Positions 1-4,833 are shown, numbered from the stretch's first letter. The stretch is 5,931 nt of DNA from an uncultured Collinsella sp. (GCA_902491915.1 CABUJL010000110.1:1-5931), one strand, 5' to 3'. The notes: generated from the letters alone by a model not told the origin. Numbers and translations are program-made.

Positions 1-1
1 C

Positions 2-46
2 CCCGAGGGCATGTTCGACGTCACGACCTTCACCTACGCCGACTAG
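2..46 (+). CDS. 3' end of an unidentified gene (partial)
   Basis: Reading from base 2, the frame is open from the window edge and encodes PEGMFDVTTFTYAD, then stops at TAG (44-46). No other frame ends as cleanly before the repeat that follows. The stop codon lies inside the 42-bp repeat at 41-82, just as the stop of the HAD gene at 1147-1989 lies in the other copy; this parallel is the main support for calling it a real gene end. The fragment is too short to name a family. It could instead be non-coding sequence that happens to be open. Confidence 0.45.
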   Translation, partial: PEGMFDVTTFTYAD

Positions 47-82
47 TCATCGGGGACGTTCTTAAACGACTAGTCGTCGGGG
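41..82 (+). repeat. 42-bp dispersed repeat, copy A, overlapping a stop codon
   Basis: Two copies of the self-complementary octamer GACTAGTC (41-48 and 68-75) are each followed by three variable bases and GGGG, and are linked by ACGTTCTTAAAC. The two half-units repeat with a period of 27 bp. Because the octamer is palindromic, the two copies can also pair as an 8-bp stem with a 19-base loop. The reverse complement of 1111-1152 aligns without gaps over all 42 positions with 36 identities, including 24 consecutive identical bases (52-75 against 1118-1141). The TAG stop of the upstream partial gene sits at element positions 4-6. No T-run follows, so this is not a standard terminator. Confidence 0.85.
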
Positions 83-111
83 TGGCGTGTCGCCTGACGC
101 CGCGACCGTGA

Positions 112-144
112 GACCTCTGGCATGTGTGAGCTATTTGCCAGGTC
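112..144 (+). other. Inverted repeat in the spacer before the first HAD gene
   Basis: GACC (112-115) pairs with GGTC (141-144), and TGGCA (118-122) pairs with TGCCA (136-140). This gives a 9-bp stem with a two-base bulge and a 13-base loop. There is no T-run after it. A smaller hairpin lies just before it (GGCGT 84-88 with ACGCC 97-101). These may be leftover repeat-element structure or part of the 3' end of the upstream transcript. I recognise no known riboswitch consensus here, and there is no T-box antiterminator motif. Confidence 0.35.
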
Positions 145-145
145 C

Positions 146-174
146 TTGTAACGTTTACGCCCGCAGAGTCTTAT
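146..174 (+). promoter_or_regulatory. Weak promoter candidate for the first HAD gene
   Basis: TTGTAA (146-151) and TCTTAT (169-174) match the sigma-70-type -35 and -10 consensus at four of six bases each, with an ideal 17-bp spacer. Transcription would start near 181, so the leader would consist almost wholly of the hairpin at 178-239. No better pair was seen between 83 and 244. The call is tentative, since matches of this quality occur by chance. Confidence 0.3.
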
Positions 175-177
175 TTG

Positions 178-239
178 AGCTCCCTTTGGGTACGTTGGAA
201 TTGGATATACGTCCGATTCCATCAAGCCCGAAGGGAGCT
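178..239 (+). promoter_or_regulatory. Long two-part hairpin that covers the RBS of the first HAD gene
   Basis: AGCTCCCTTTGGG (178-190) pairs over 13 positions with CCCGAAGGGAGCT (227-239), with one U-G wobble. Inside it, GGAATTGGA (197-205) pairs over 9 positions with TCCGATTCC (212-220), again with one wobble. The two stems are separated by a symmetric 6+6 internal loop and capped by a 6-base loop. The 3' arm contains AAGGGAG (231-237), the Shine-Dalgarno site for the ATG at 245, and is followed by TTTT. It could act as a terminator or attenuator, as an RBS-sequestering translational switch, or as the terminator of the upstream gene. The structure is visible in the sequence; its role is inferred. 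Confidence 0.6.
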
Positions 240-244
240 TTTCT

Positions 245-1039
245 ATGTTTAAACTGATTGCATCCGATATGGACGGCACGTTGCTTGACGAAAACGGCCA
301 GGTGCCTCCCGAGACCTACGAACTGATTCTGGCGCTACACGAGCATGGCGTGCATTTCGCCGCATCGTCAGGCCGTCGTTACGACCGCCTGTGCGAGTTC
401 TTTGCACCTGTTCGCGACAAGATGGACTTTGTCGCCGCTAACGGCGCCCAGGTCTACGCCGACGGTAAGATGGTAGACCGCGAGGTGTATTCGCACCTGG
501 CGATTCGAAGGCTCGCCCAGGCCGTCGCGACGTTTCCCAATCTGCATCTTGCACTTTTTGACCGAACCAAGTCCTTCTTGCTCGATGACGAGTGCAAGTT
601 CGTGCGTGAGGTCGATAAGGACCTTCCCAATGCCGAGCGCATTTGGGAGCTGCCCGATCCCAGCGTAAATATCATCAAGGCGAGTATCTTTTGCGATGAC
701 GGTGCCGTTATGGACAGCGCTTACGTACTACAGCGCGAACTCGGTCAGCTCTTTACTTTTGCGCCTTCGGGCAACGCGTGGATCGATGCCATGCAGCCCG
801 GCGTGTCGAAGGCCTCGGGCATCGCACAGCTCATGGAGCACTATGGAGTCGAACGCGACGAGGTTATGGCGTTTGGCGACTCGATGAACGACTACGAGAT
901 CATTCGCTTTGTCGGCACGGGCTGCGCGATGGAAAACGCGCGCCCCGCGCTCAAGGCAGTGGCCGATCGCGTGGTGGGTTGTAATCGCGACCACGCCGTC
1001 CAGCAGGAGCTCCGTCGCGTGCTGGAGAGTCTCTCCTAA
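245..1039 (+). CDS. Cof-type HAD-IIB family hydrolase (sugar or cofactor phosphatase)
   Basis: A 264-residue cytosolic protein of the haloacid dehalogenase superfamily, subclass IIB (Cof/YidA-like). Family members are Mg2+-dependent phosphatases acting on small phosphate esters such as sugar phosphates, pyridoxal phosphate or FMN; the substrate here cannot be read from sequence. All four HAD motifs are present: motif I DMDGT (D8 nucleophile, D10 acid/base), motif II in SSGRR (41-45), motif III K189 in VSKASG, and motif IV GDSMND (211-216). The cap domain lies between motifs II and III, and the length is typical. The start is set by AAGGGAG at 231-237, seven bases from the ATG. That RBS is buried in the hairpin at 178-239. 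The gene converges on a second HAD-IIB gene, and the two proteins are clearly different, so this is not a recent duplication. Confidence 0.93.
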   Translation: MFKLIASDMDGTLLDENGQVPPETYELILALHEHGVHFAASSGRRYDRLCEFFAPVRDKMDFVAANGAQVYADGKMVDREVYSHLAIRRLAQAVATFPNLHLALFDRTKSFLLDDECKFVREVDKDLPNAERIWELPDPSVNIIKASIFCDDGAVMDSAYVLQRELGQLFTFAPSGNAWIDAMQPGVSKASGIAQLMEHYGVERDEVMAFGDSMNDYEIIRFVGTGCAMENARPALKAVADRVVGCNRDHAVQQELRRVLESLS

Positions 1040-1040
1040 T

Positions 1041-1071
1041 CCGGCAGATGGGGGCGTTCTTTTTCTGCCGG
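1041..1071 (+). terminator. Hairpin just after the first HAD gene, possible terminator
   Basis: CCGGCAGA (1041-1048) pairs perfectly with TCTGCCGG (1064-1071). It begins one base after the TAA stop. The T-rich stretch (1058-1064) sits in the 15-base loop rather than after the stem, so this is not a canonical intrinsic terminator. It may act as a 3'-end stabiliser, or as part of the composite repeat block that runs to 1152. Confidence 0.4.
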
Positions 1072-1076
1072 CAGTG

Positions 1077-1114
1077 GGGGACAGTCCTTGCAGCTTTTTG
1101 CGAAGAGTGTCCCC
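1077..1114. repeat. Inverted repeat with GGGGACA/TGTCCCC arms
   Basis: GGGGACA (1077-1083) pairs with TGTCCCC (1108-1114). Shorter inner pairing is possible (CTT with AAG, and GCA 1090-1092 with TGC 1099-1101). Its right arm is shared with the 42-bp repeat that starts at 1111. It lies between convergent genes and could serve as a bidirectional transcription end, or be another member of the same dispersed repeat family. There is no strong T-run on either strand. Confidence 0.55.
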
Positions 1115-1152
1115 AGTGACTAGTCGTTTAAGAACGTCCCCAGTGACTAGGC
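1111..1152 (-). repeat. 42-bp dispersed repeat, copy B, supplying the stop codon of the second HAD gene
   Basis: Read on the minus strand this is the same element as 41-82: 36 of 42 positions are identical with no gap, and the stop codon TAG is again at element positions 4-6 (CTA at 1147-1149). On the plus strand the 27-bp periodicity shows as a perfect 15-base direct repeat, GTCCCCAGTGACTAG, at 1109-1123 and 1136-1150. The two copies lie in opposite orientation on either side of the first HAD gene. Each points downstream from the gene whose stop codon it contains. Confidence 0.85.
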
Positions 1153-1989
1153 GAGGGCGGCCATGATGGTGCGGGCGACGCCGTCGTGGTCGTTGTCGTA
1201 TTCGGTGATGGCGTCGGCGGCCTCGCGGTCTTCGGGCTCGGCGTTGATCATGGCCATGCCATGGCCCGCTGCCTGCAGCATGGGGATGTCGTTGATGTTG
1301 TCGCCGAACGCCCAGGCGTCGGCGAGACGCTCGCCCAGATGCTCACACAGCCACGTGAGGGCCGTTCCCTTGGTGGCGCCCTCACCCATGACCTCGATAT
1401 TCATGGCGTAAGAACGCGTGACCTCAATGCCTCCGAGCGTGTCGAGCGCCGCCGCGATGGCGTCGCGATCGGCCGGGTCGTGCCAGTACATGGCGATGCG
1501 TTCGAGCGTCTCGACTTCGTCGATCTTGCTGTCGATATCCATGTCGATCGGTGTTCGTGTGCGCTTGAGCGAAGCCGCGATGTGGGGATCGCCGCCGCAG
1601 AACTCATCTAGGCGCCCGTAAAGCGAACGGGGGAGGAAACACTGTCCATCCGCGAAGATATCGAAGGTCACATCGTGGCCGGCGGCAATGCGATGGATGC
1701 GGTGGGCAATGCCGCAATCGAGCGGACGGCTCAAGATGCACGTGGCGCGCGAGGCGTCGGTGGGCACATCGTCGTCGAGCTGCCAGACGCTGGCGCCGTT
1801 GGCGCAGACTGCGTAGTGCACGGCGGGATGGGCGAGAATGGGCTCAAAGATGCCCGACAGCGGACGCCCCGTGCAGGGAACAAACTCGATGCCACGACGT
1901 GCGAGCTCGTCGAGCATTGTCCAGGTGGCATCGCTCATCTGCTTATCGCTCGTCAGCAGCGTCCCATCCATATCGGAAAACACAATCAT
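1147..1989 (-). CDS. Cof-type HAD-IIB family hydrolase (second copy of the family)
   Basis: A 280-residue cytosolic HAD-IIB phosphatase with a complete catalytic set: DMDGT (D6, D8), T40-G41-R42 as motif II, K207 in ATKGTA as motif III, and GDNIND (229-234) as motif IV. CANGA (62-66) is the usual element before the cap domain. The substrate is unknown; a small phosphate ester is expected from the family. The start ATG is preceded on the minus strand by AGAAAGGG (1998-2005), nine bases from the ATG. The terminator of the citrate synthase gene ends only about 25 bases before the ATG, and I see no good promoter in between, so expression may depend on read-through. The stop codon lies inside the 42-bp repeat, so the last residues (AALA) abut repeat sequence. 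Confidence 0.93.
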   Translation of the reverse strand: MIVFSDMDGTLLTSDKQMSDATWTMLDELARRGIEFVPCTGRPLSGIFEPILAHPAVHYAVCANGASVWQLDDDVPTDASRATCILSRPLDCGIAHRIHRIAAGHDVTFDIFADGQCFLPRSLYGRLDEFCGGDPHIAASLKRTRTPIDMDIDSKIDEVETLERIAMYWHDPADRDAIAAALDTLGGIEVTRSYAMNIEVMGEGATKGTALTWLCEHLGERLADAWAFGDNINDIPMLQAAGHGMAMINAEPEDREAADAITEYDNDHDGVARTIMAALA

Positions 1990-2013
1990 TTGATGCAGCC
2001 CTTTCTACTGGCA

Positions 2014-2052
2014 TAAAAAGCGTGGCCGAGGGCTTGGGTCCCTGGCCACGCT
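2014..2052 (-). terminator. Rho-independent terminator of the citrate synthase gene
   Basis: On the minus strand AGCGTGGCC (2052-2044) pairs with GGCCACGCT (2027-2019), nine perfect pairs. Four more pairs follow (2040-2043 with 2029-2032) after a single bulged base at 2028, closing a 7-base loop. TTTTT follows at 2018-2014. It lies about 24 bp after the citrate synthase stop codon and just before the RBS of the HAD gene, so it may act as a partial terminator that lowers expression of that gene. Confidence 0.85.
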
Positions 2053-2075
2053 CGAGTTCTATAACGGTCCGCGTC

Positions 2076-3494
2076 CTAGCGGTCGGCGAGCGGCTTGTAC
2101 TCCAGCGGCTCGATCACCGGACGATAGGCGGGGCGGATGATACGGTGCGCGCAGAAGAGCTCTTCCATGCGGTGCGCCGACCAGCCGGCCATGCGGGCGA
2201 CGGCGAATAGCGGCGTAAAGAGTGTCTCGGGCACGCCGAGCATCTTGTAGATAAAGCCCGTGTACAGGTCGATGTTGGCGCAGATGGGCTTGGTCATGCC
2301 GTGGTCGCGCATGACCTGGGGTGCCAGGCGCTCGATACGCTCGATGAGTGCGAACTCTTCGCCCAAGTCCTTCTTGGCTGCCAGTGAGCGCGCGTAACGG
2401 CGGCAGACCTCGGCGCGCGGGTCGCTGAGCGTATAGACGGCGTGGCCCATGCCGTAGATGAGGCCCGTGCCGTCGAAGGCCTGCTTGTCGAGGATCTTGC
2501 CCAGGTAGGCCGCGACCTCGTCCTCGTCCTCCCAGTTGGAGACATGCGCGCGGATGTCCTCGTGCATAGACACGACCTTGGCATTGGCGCCGCCGTGGCG
2601 CGGGCCCTTGAGCGAGCCGATAGCCGCGGCGTAGGCGGAATACGGGTCGGTGGCCGAAGACGACAGCACGCGGCAAGCGAAGGTGGAGTTGTTGCCGCCG
2701 CCGTGCTCGGCATGCAGCATGAGCATAACGTCGAGCAGCATCGCCTCATCGCGGGTGAACGCCATGCCGCCGCGCAGGACCTGTAGGATGGTCTCGGCGG
2801 TGGAGAGGCCGGGCGTGGGGTGCGGCACGTGAACCTCGGAGCCGCGAAGCTTGGCGACCGAGGCCATGTGTGCGAAGGCGGCGATGCGCGGGAGACGTGC
2901 GAGCATGGAAATGGCGACGTCGATTTCGTGCTCGGGCGTGATCACGTCTGGTTCGGCATCGAAGGCGTAGAGCAGCAGCACGGCGCGCTGAAGCACATTC
3001 ATGATGCTCGACGACACCGTGGTCATGGGAAACTCTTTGACGTACTCGTCGCTCAGATGTCTAAAGGCACCTAGGCGCTCGCAGAAGCCGTCGAGCTCTT
3101 CCTTGTTGGGCAGCGAACCCGTGATAAGCAGATAGGCGACTTCTTCGTAGCCGTAGCGATTCTCGGCCTGGGCATTGTTGACCAGATCCTCGATGCTGTA
3201 GCCGCGAAGCGTGAGCTTGCCCTGATCGGGCACGACCTTTCCGTCGACCTTGTTGTAGCCGTGCACATCCGAGATACGAGTGAGGCCCGCGACCACGCCC
3301 GAGCCGTCGGCATTGCGCAGGCCGCGCTTGACATTGTGCTCTTCGAACAAGCCCTCGTCATAAGGGTCGGTCGGCAGGCCGTGGTAGAGGCTTTCGCTCT
3401 CAGGCGAAATCTGGCGGCTTGCTTCGTAATCCAGAACCAGTCGGCTCAAGTGGTCATCGAAGCGGTAATAGATTTTCTTGGCGTCGTAGGCCAT
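2076..3494 (-). CDS. gltA: Citrate synthase (citrate/2-methylcitrate synthase family)
   Basis: A 472-residue cytosolic enzyme that condenses acetyl-CoA with oxaloacetate to give citrate and CoA. The active-site residues can be placed by alignment with remembered E. coli GltA: H264 in HAEH (E. coli H229), H300 in GPRHGGAN (H264), H351 in GMGHAVY (H305), R360 in DPRA (R314), D409 in NIDLYTG (D362), R434 in AVARMAGW (R387) and R454 (R407). All are present, so the enzyme should be active. The fold begins properly near RGYSIEDL (97-104), leaving an N-terminal extension longer than in short bacterial types. The usual GHRVY is GHAVY here. The start is supported by GGAGAGGAG (3501-3509), six bases from the ATG. 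The ACT-domain gene lies 77 bp upstream on the same strand. A 2-methylcitrate synthase activity cannot be excluded, but no prp genes are visible. In an anaerobe the likely role is 2-oxoglutarate and glutamate supply. Confidence 0.93.
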   Translation of the reverse strand: MAYDAKKIYYRFDDHLSRLVLDYEASRQISPESESLYHGLPTDPYDEGLFEEHNVKRGLRNADGSGVVAGLTRISDVHGYNKVDGKVVPDQGKLTLRGYSIEDLVNNAQAENRYGYEEVAYLLITGSLPNKEELDGFCERLGAFRHLSDEYVKEFPMTTVSSSIMNVLQRAVLLLYAFDAEPDVITPEHEIDVAISMLARLPRIAAFAHMASVAKLRGSEVHVPHPTPGLSTAETILQVLRGGMAFTRDEAMLLDVMLMLHAEHGGGNNSTFACRVLSSSATDPYSAYAAAIGSLKGPRHGGANAKVVSMHEDIRAHVSNWEDEDEVAAYLGKILDKQAFDGTGLIYGMGHAVYTLSDPRAEVCRRYARSLAAKKDLGEEFALIERIERLAPQVMRDHGMTKPICANIDLYTGFIYKMLGVPETLFTPLFAVARMAGWSAHRMEELFCAHRIIRPAYRPVIEPLEYKPLADR

Positions 3495-3571
3495 GCGCGC
3501 TCCTCTCCGGTCCGCTTTGGGGCCGCGCGCTTGGACGATATGACGTCAAGCTGCCCCGAGCGGCTTGTTCG

Positions 3572-3859
3572 CTACAGGCGGTACATAAAGTTAAAGACGT
3601 CCTCGCGCTGGATGGACACGTTGACGCCCGAAAGCTCGCCGGCCTCGGCCAGGGCCTTCTGCAGCTCGGCGAAGTCGAGCTTGGACTCGGCGGTGTCGGC
3701 CAGCATGGTCATGGTGAAGATGTCCTCGATAATGGACTGCGTGATGTCGCGGATGTCGACGTTGGCCTCGCCCAGAACGCGGGTGACGCCGGCGACGATG
3801 CCGGGGCGGTTCTTGCCAAGGACGGTGATGACGATACGGGAGGACGAGATCTCGGCCAT
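3572..3859 (-). CDS. ACT domain-containing protein, UPF0237 type
   Basis: A 95-residue protein consisting of one ACT domain, a fold that commonly binds amino acids and regulates metabolic enzymes. The family pattern is clear: an ITVLGKNRPGIVAGVTRVL stretch at 11-29 with the conserved RPG turn (18-20), then NVDIRDITQSI (33-43), and the terminal IQREDVFNFMYRL block typical of UPF0237. The length fits the family (about 90 residues). The start is supported by GAAAGGG (3865-3871), five bases from the ATG. In many Firmicutes, as I recall, this family is followed by a UPF0210/DUF711 (PFL-like) gene. That partner is absent here and citrate synthase follows 77 bp downstream, probably in the same transcript. 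A role as amino acid sensor is an inference from the fold only. Confidence 0.88.
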   Translation of the reverse strand: MAEISSSRIVITVLGKNRPGIVAGVTRVLGEANVDIRDITQSIIEDIFTMTMLADTAESKLDFAELQKALAEAGELSGVNVSIQREDVFNFMYRL

Positions 3860-3906
3860 GGGAAACCCTTTCGCGTGGTTGCGGCGCGCGCGGGGCGCTC
3901 CGCTAC

Positions 3907-3929
3907 GGTACAGTGTTCATCATTGTACC
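3907..3929 (-). promoter_or_regulatory. Candidate -10 and overlapping operator-like dyad for the ACT/citrate synthase unit
   Basis: GGTACAGTG (3907-3915) and CATTGTACC (3921-3929) form a 23-bp dyad with a 5-bp centre, eight of nine positions complementary. On the minus strand the outer arm contains TACAAT (3927-3922), a five-of-six match to the -10 consensus. It would start transcription near 3915, giving a leader of roughly 55 bases before the ACT start. No good -35 box stands 16-18 bp upstream. A -10 inside a dyad is the usual geometry for repressor control, but the regulator is unknown. Confidence 0.4.
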
Positions 3930-4052
3930 CGTCTGGCGCCAAAAGGGGTGTGCTTACTGCGGCGTTACACGTCTGCAACATGGGCGAAGGGGCGACAGGG
4001 TGCGTGTCCGCTGCGGTTGGCCACGCCGCGTTGCACAAAGACCGTGAACCTT

Positions 4053-4081
4053 TTGTGGGACGCGCGGCGCCGTGGTACCAT
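4053..4081 (+). promoter_or_regulatory. Promoter candidate for rpmE
   Basis: TTGTGG (4053-4058), a 17-bp spacer and TACCAT (4076-4081) give a sigma-70-type promoter with three of six and four of six matches. Transcription would start near 4088, leaving a leader of about 78 bases that begins just before the first leader hairpin. Its place directly ahead of a structured leader and a strong RBS supports the call. Confidence 0.5.
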
Positions 4082-4094
4082 AGCCAAGTTTGTT

Positions 4095-4143
4095 GTCTTG
4101 GTCGGAAACCAAGACGCCTTATGCGCTGATCGGTAACCAGCGC
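4095..4143 (+). ncRNA. Structured rpmE 5' leader (probable ribosomal protein L31 leader)
   Basis: Two hairpins stand in tandem. The first is GTCTTGGT (4095-4102) with ACCAAGAC (4108-4115), eight perfect pairs closed by a CGGAA loop. The second is GCGCTG (4123-4128) with CAGCGC (4138-4143), six perfect pairs with a 9-base loop. They end nine bases before the rpmE Shine-Dalgarno. Autoregulatory L31 leader RNAs are known in several bacterial groups, and I recall a Coriobacteria-specific candidate among them. Whether this leader matches that model needs a covariance search. There is no T-run, so control would more likely be at translation. Confidence 0.6.
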
Positions 4144-4165
4144 CTGACTAATAAGGAGTCCTACC

Positions 4166-4591
4166 ATGAAGCAGGGTATCCATCCCCAGTATGTCGAGTG
4201 CACGGTGACGTGCTCCTGCGGCAACACCTTCAAGACGCACGCTACCGTGTCCGAGATGAAGGTCGAGCTTTGCAACGAGTGCCACCCGTTCTACACCGGC
4301 CAGCAGAAGTTCGTCGACACCGGTGGACGCGTCCAGCGCTTCGCCGACAAGTTCGGTGGCGCCGCTGCCGCCCAGCTCAAGAAGGCCGAGGAGGCCAAGG
4401 CTGCCAAGGCCGCCAAGGCTGCTGAGGCCGAGGCCGCTCGCAAGGCTGCCGCTGAGGCTAAGGCTGCCGAGAAGGCTAAGCGTGCTGCTAAGTTTGCCGA
4501 GGAGGCTGCCAAGCAGGCCGCCGAGGCTCCCGCAGAGGCTCCCGTCGAGGAGGCCGCTGCCGAGGCCGAGACCACCGAGGCTGCTGAGTAA
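4166..4591 (+). CDS. rpmE: 50S ribosomal protein bL31, zinc-binding type, with a long Ala-rich tail
   Basis: A 141-residue protein. Residues 1-65 are a complete bL31, the small subunit-bridging protein of the large ribosomal subunit: MKQGIHPQY at the start, C16-x-C18 and C36-x-x-C39 as the four zinc ligands, HPFYTG (40-45) and TGGRVQRF (52-59). Normal bL31 ends near residue 70. Here a further 75 or so residues follow, almost all Ala, Lys, Glu and some Arg, with acidic and Pro-containing segments at the end (about 116-141). This tail should form a charged helix or remain disordered. The start is set by AAGGAG (4153-4158), seven bases from the ATG. The gene is monocistronic between its own promoter and the terminator at 4629. 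The intact Cys set marks the zinc-rich (C+) paralog, not the zinc-starvation form. Confidence 0.95.
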   Translation: MKQGIHPQYVECTVTCSCGNTFKTHATVSEMKVELCNECHPFYTGQQKFVDTGGRVQRFADKFGGAAAAQLKKAEEAKAAKAAKAAEAEAARKAAAEAKAAEKAKRAAKFAEEAAKQAAEAPAEAPVEEAAAEAETTEAAE

Positions 4592-4628
4592 ATAGCTCGC
4601 CGCGGAATCACTCGCATTCATGGCATGA

Positions 4629-4669
4629 GGGCCGTGCATCCATTTGGGTGCGCGGCCCTTTTTCTTTTT
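4629..4669 (+). terminator. Strong Rho-independent terminator of rpmE
   Basis: GGGCCGTGCATCC (4629-4641) pairs over 13 positions with GGGTGCGCGGCCC (4646-4658), including two G-U wobbles, with a 4-base loop ATTT. TTTTTCTTTTT (4659-4669) follows directly. It is 37 bases after the rpmE stop codon and separates rpmE from secA transcription. Confidence 0.95.
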
Positions 4670-4683
4670 AAATTAGTGCGAAC

Positions 4684-4770
4684 TAACCTGTCCCCATGGC
4701 ACCACATGGCAGAGAGGCGGCGTTTGCCCAGATAGACCTGCCAAAATTAACCTGTCCCATTGTGGCAGGT
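4684..4770. repeat. Paired TAACCTGTCCC repeat with flanking inverted repeats
   Basis: TAACCTGTCCC occurs at 4684-4694 and again at 4748-4758, 64 bp apart. The second copy is enclosed by ACCTGCCA (4736-4743) and TGGCAGGT (4763-4770), a perfect 8-bp inverted repeat with a 19-base loop. After the first copy, CATGGCA is directly repeated at 4695-4701 and 4705-4711. The layout resembles the intergenic repeat elements elsewhere in the window, which also carry GTCCC cores. No ORF here is credible. Confidence 0.6.
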
Positions 4771-4833
4771 TGGTCGTAGTTATTACGTGGCGGTCGAGCT
4801 CGACCGTATAGGCCGCGCCTTGTTTGGCTAAAG

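Larger units (their letters stand above)
3860..4165. other. 306-bp divergent spacer between the ACT gene and rpmE
   Basis: The left part carries the RBS, a candidate -10 and the overlapping dyad for the minus-strand ACT gene. The right part (4053-4165) carries the promoter and hairpin leader of rpmE. Between about 3931 and 4050 I see only GC-rich sequence, with no credible ORF, RNA gene or strong repeat. An ORF that runs through this region on the plus strand is an antisense artefact. Confidence 0.7.

Noticed and set aside
83..244. Known riboswitch or T-box in the first HAD leader
   Set aside because: I found no T-box antiterminator motif and no recognisable conserved core of common riboswitch classes; only plain stems are visible.
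70..279. Minus-strand ORF of 69 codons across the first spacer
   Set aside because: It crosses the repeat and hairpins and overlaps the HAD start. It has no recognisable domain and no RBS worth noting.
41..1152. CRISPR array suggested by the 42-bp repeats
   Set aside because: Only two copies more than 1 kb apart and in opposite orientation, with a gene between them and no regular spacers.
1186..1611. Plus-strand ORF of 141 codons inside the second HAD gene
   Set aside because: Antisense to a gene with all four HAD motifs. Its composition is typical of a GC-rich shadow frame and it has no RBS.
245..1989. Recent tandem duplication of the two HAD genes
   Set aside because: Beyond the catalytic motifs the two proteins differ in sequence, cap region and length, so they are distant paralogs at most.
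3261..4136. Plus-strand ORF of 291 codons over the citrate synthase start, the ACT gene and the divergent spacer
   Set aside because: It is antisense to two well-supported genes and runs through two promoter regions. The translation shows no family features.
4148..4639. Minus-strand ORF of 163 codons rich in Leu, Gly and Ser opposite rpmE
   Set aside because: It is the reverse complement of the Ala/Lys/Glu tail codons, which forces a Leu/Ser/Gly-rich shadow. No independent signals.
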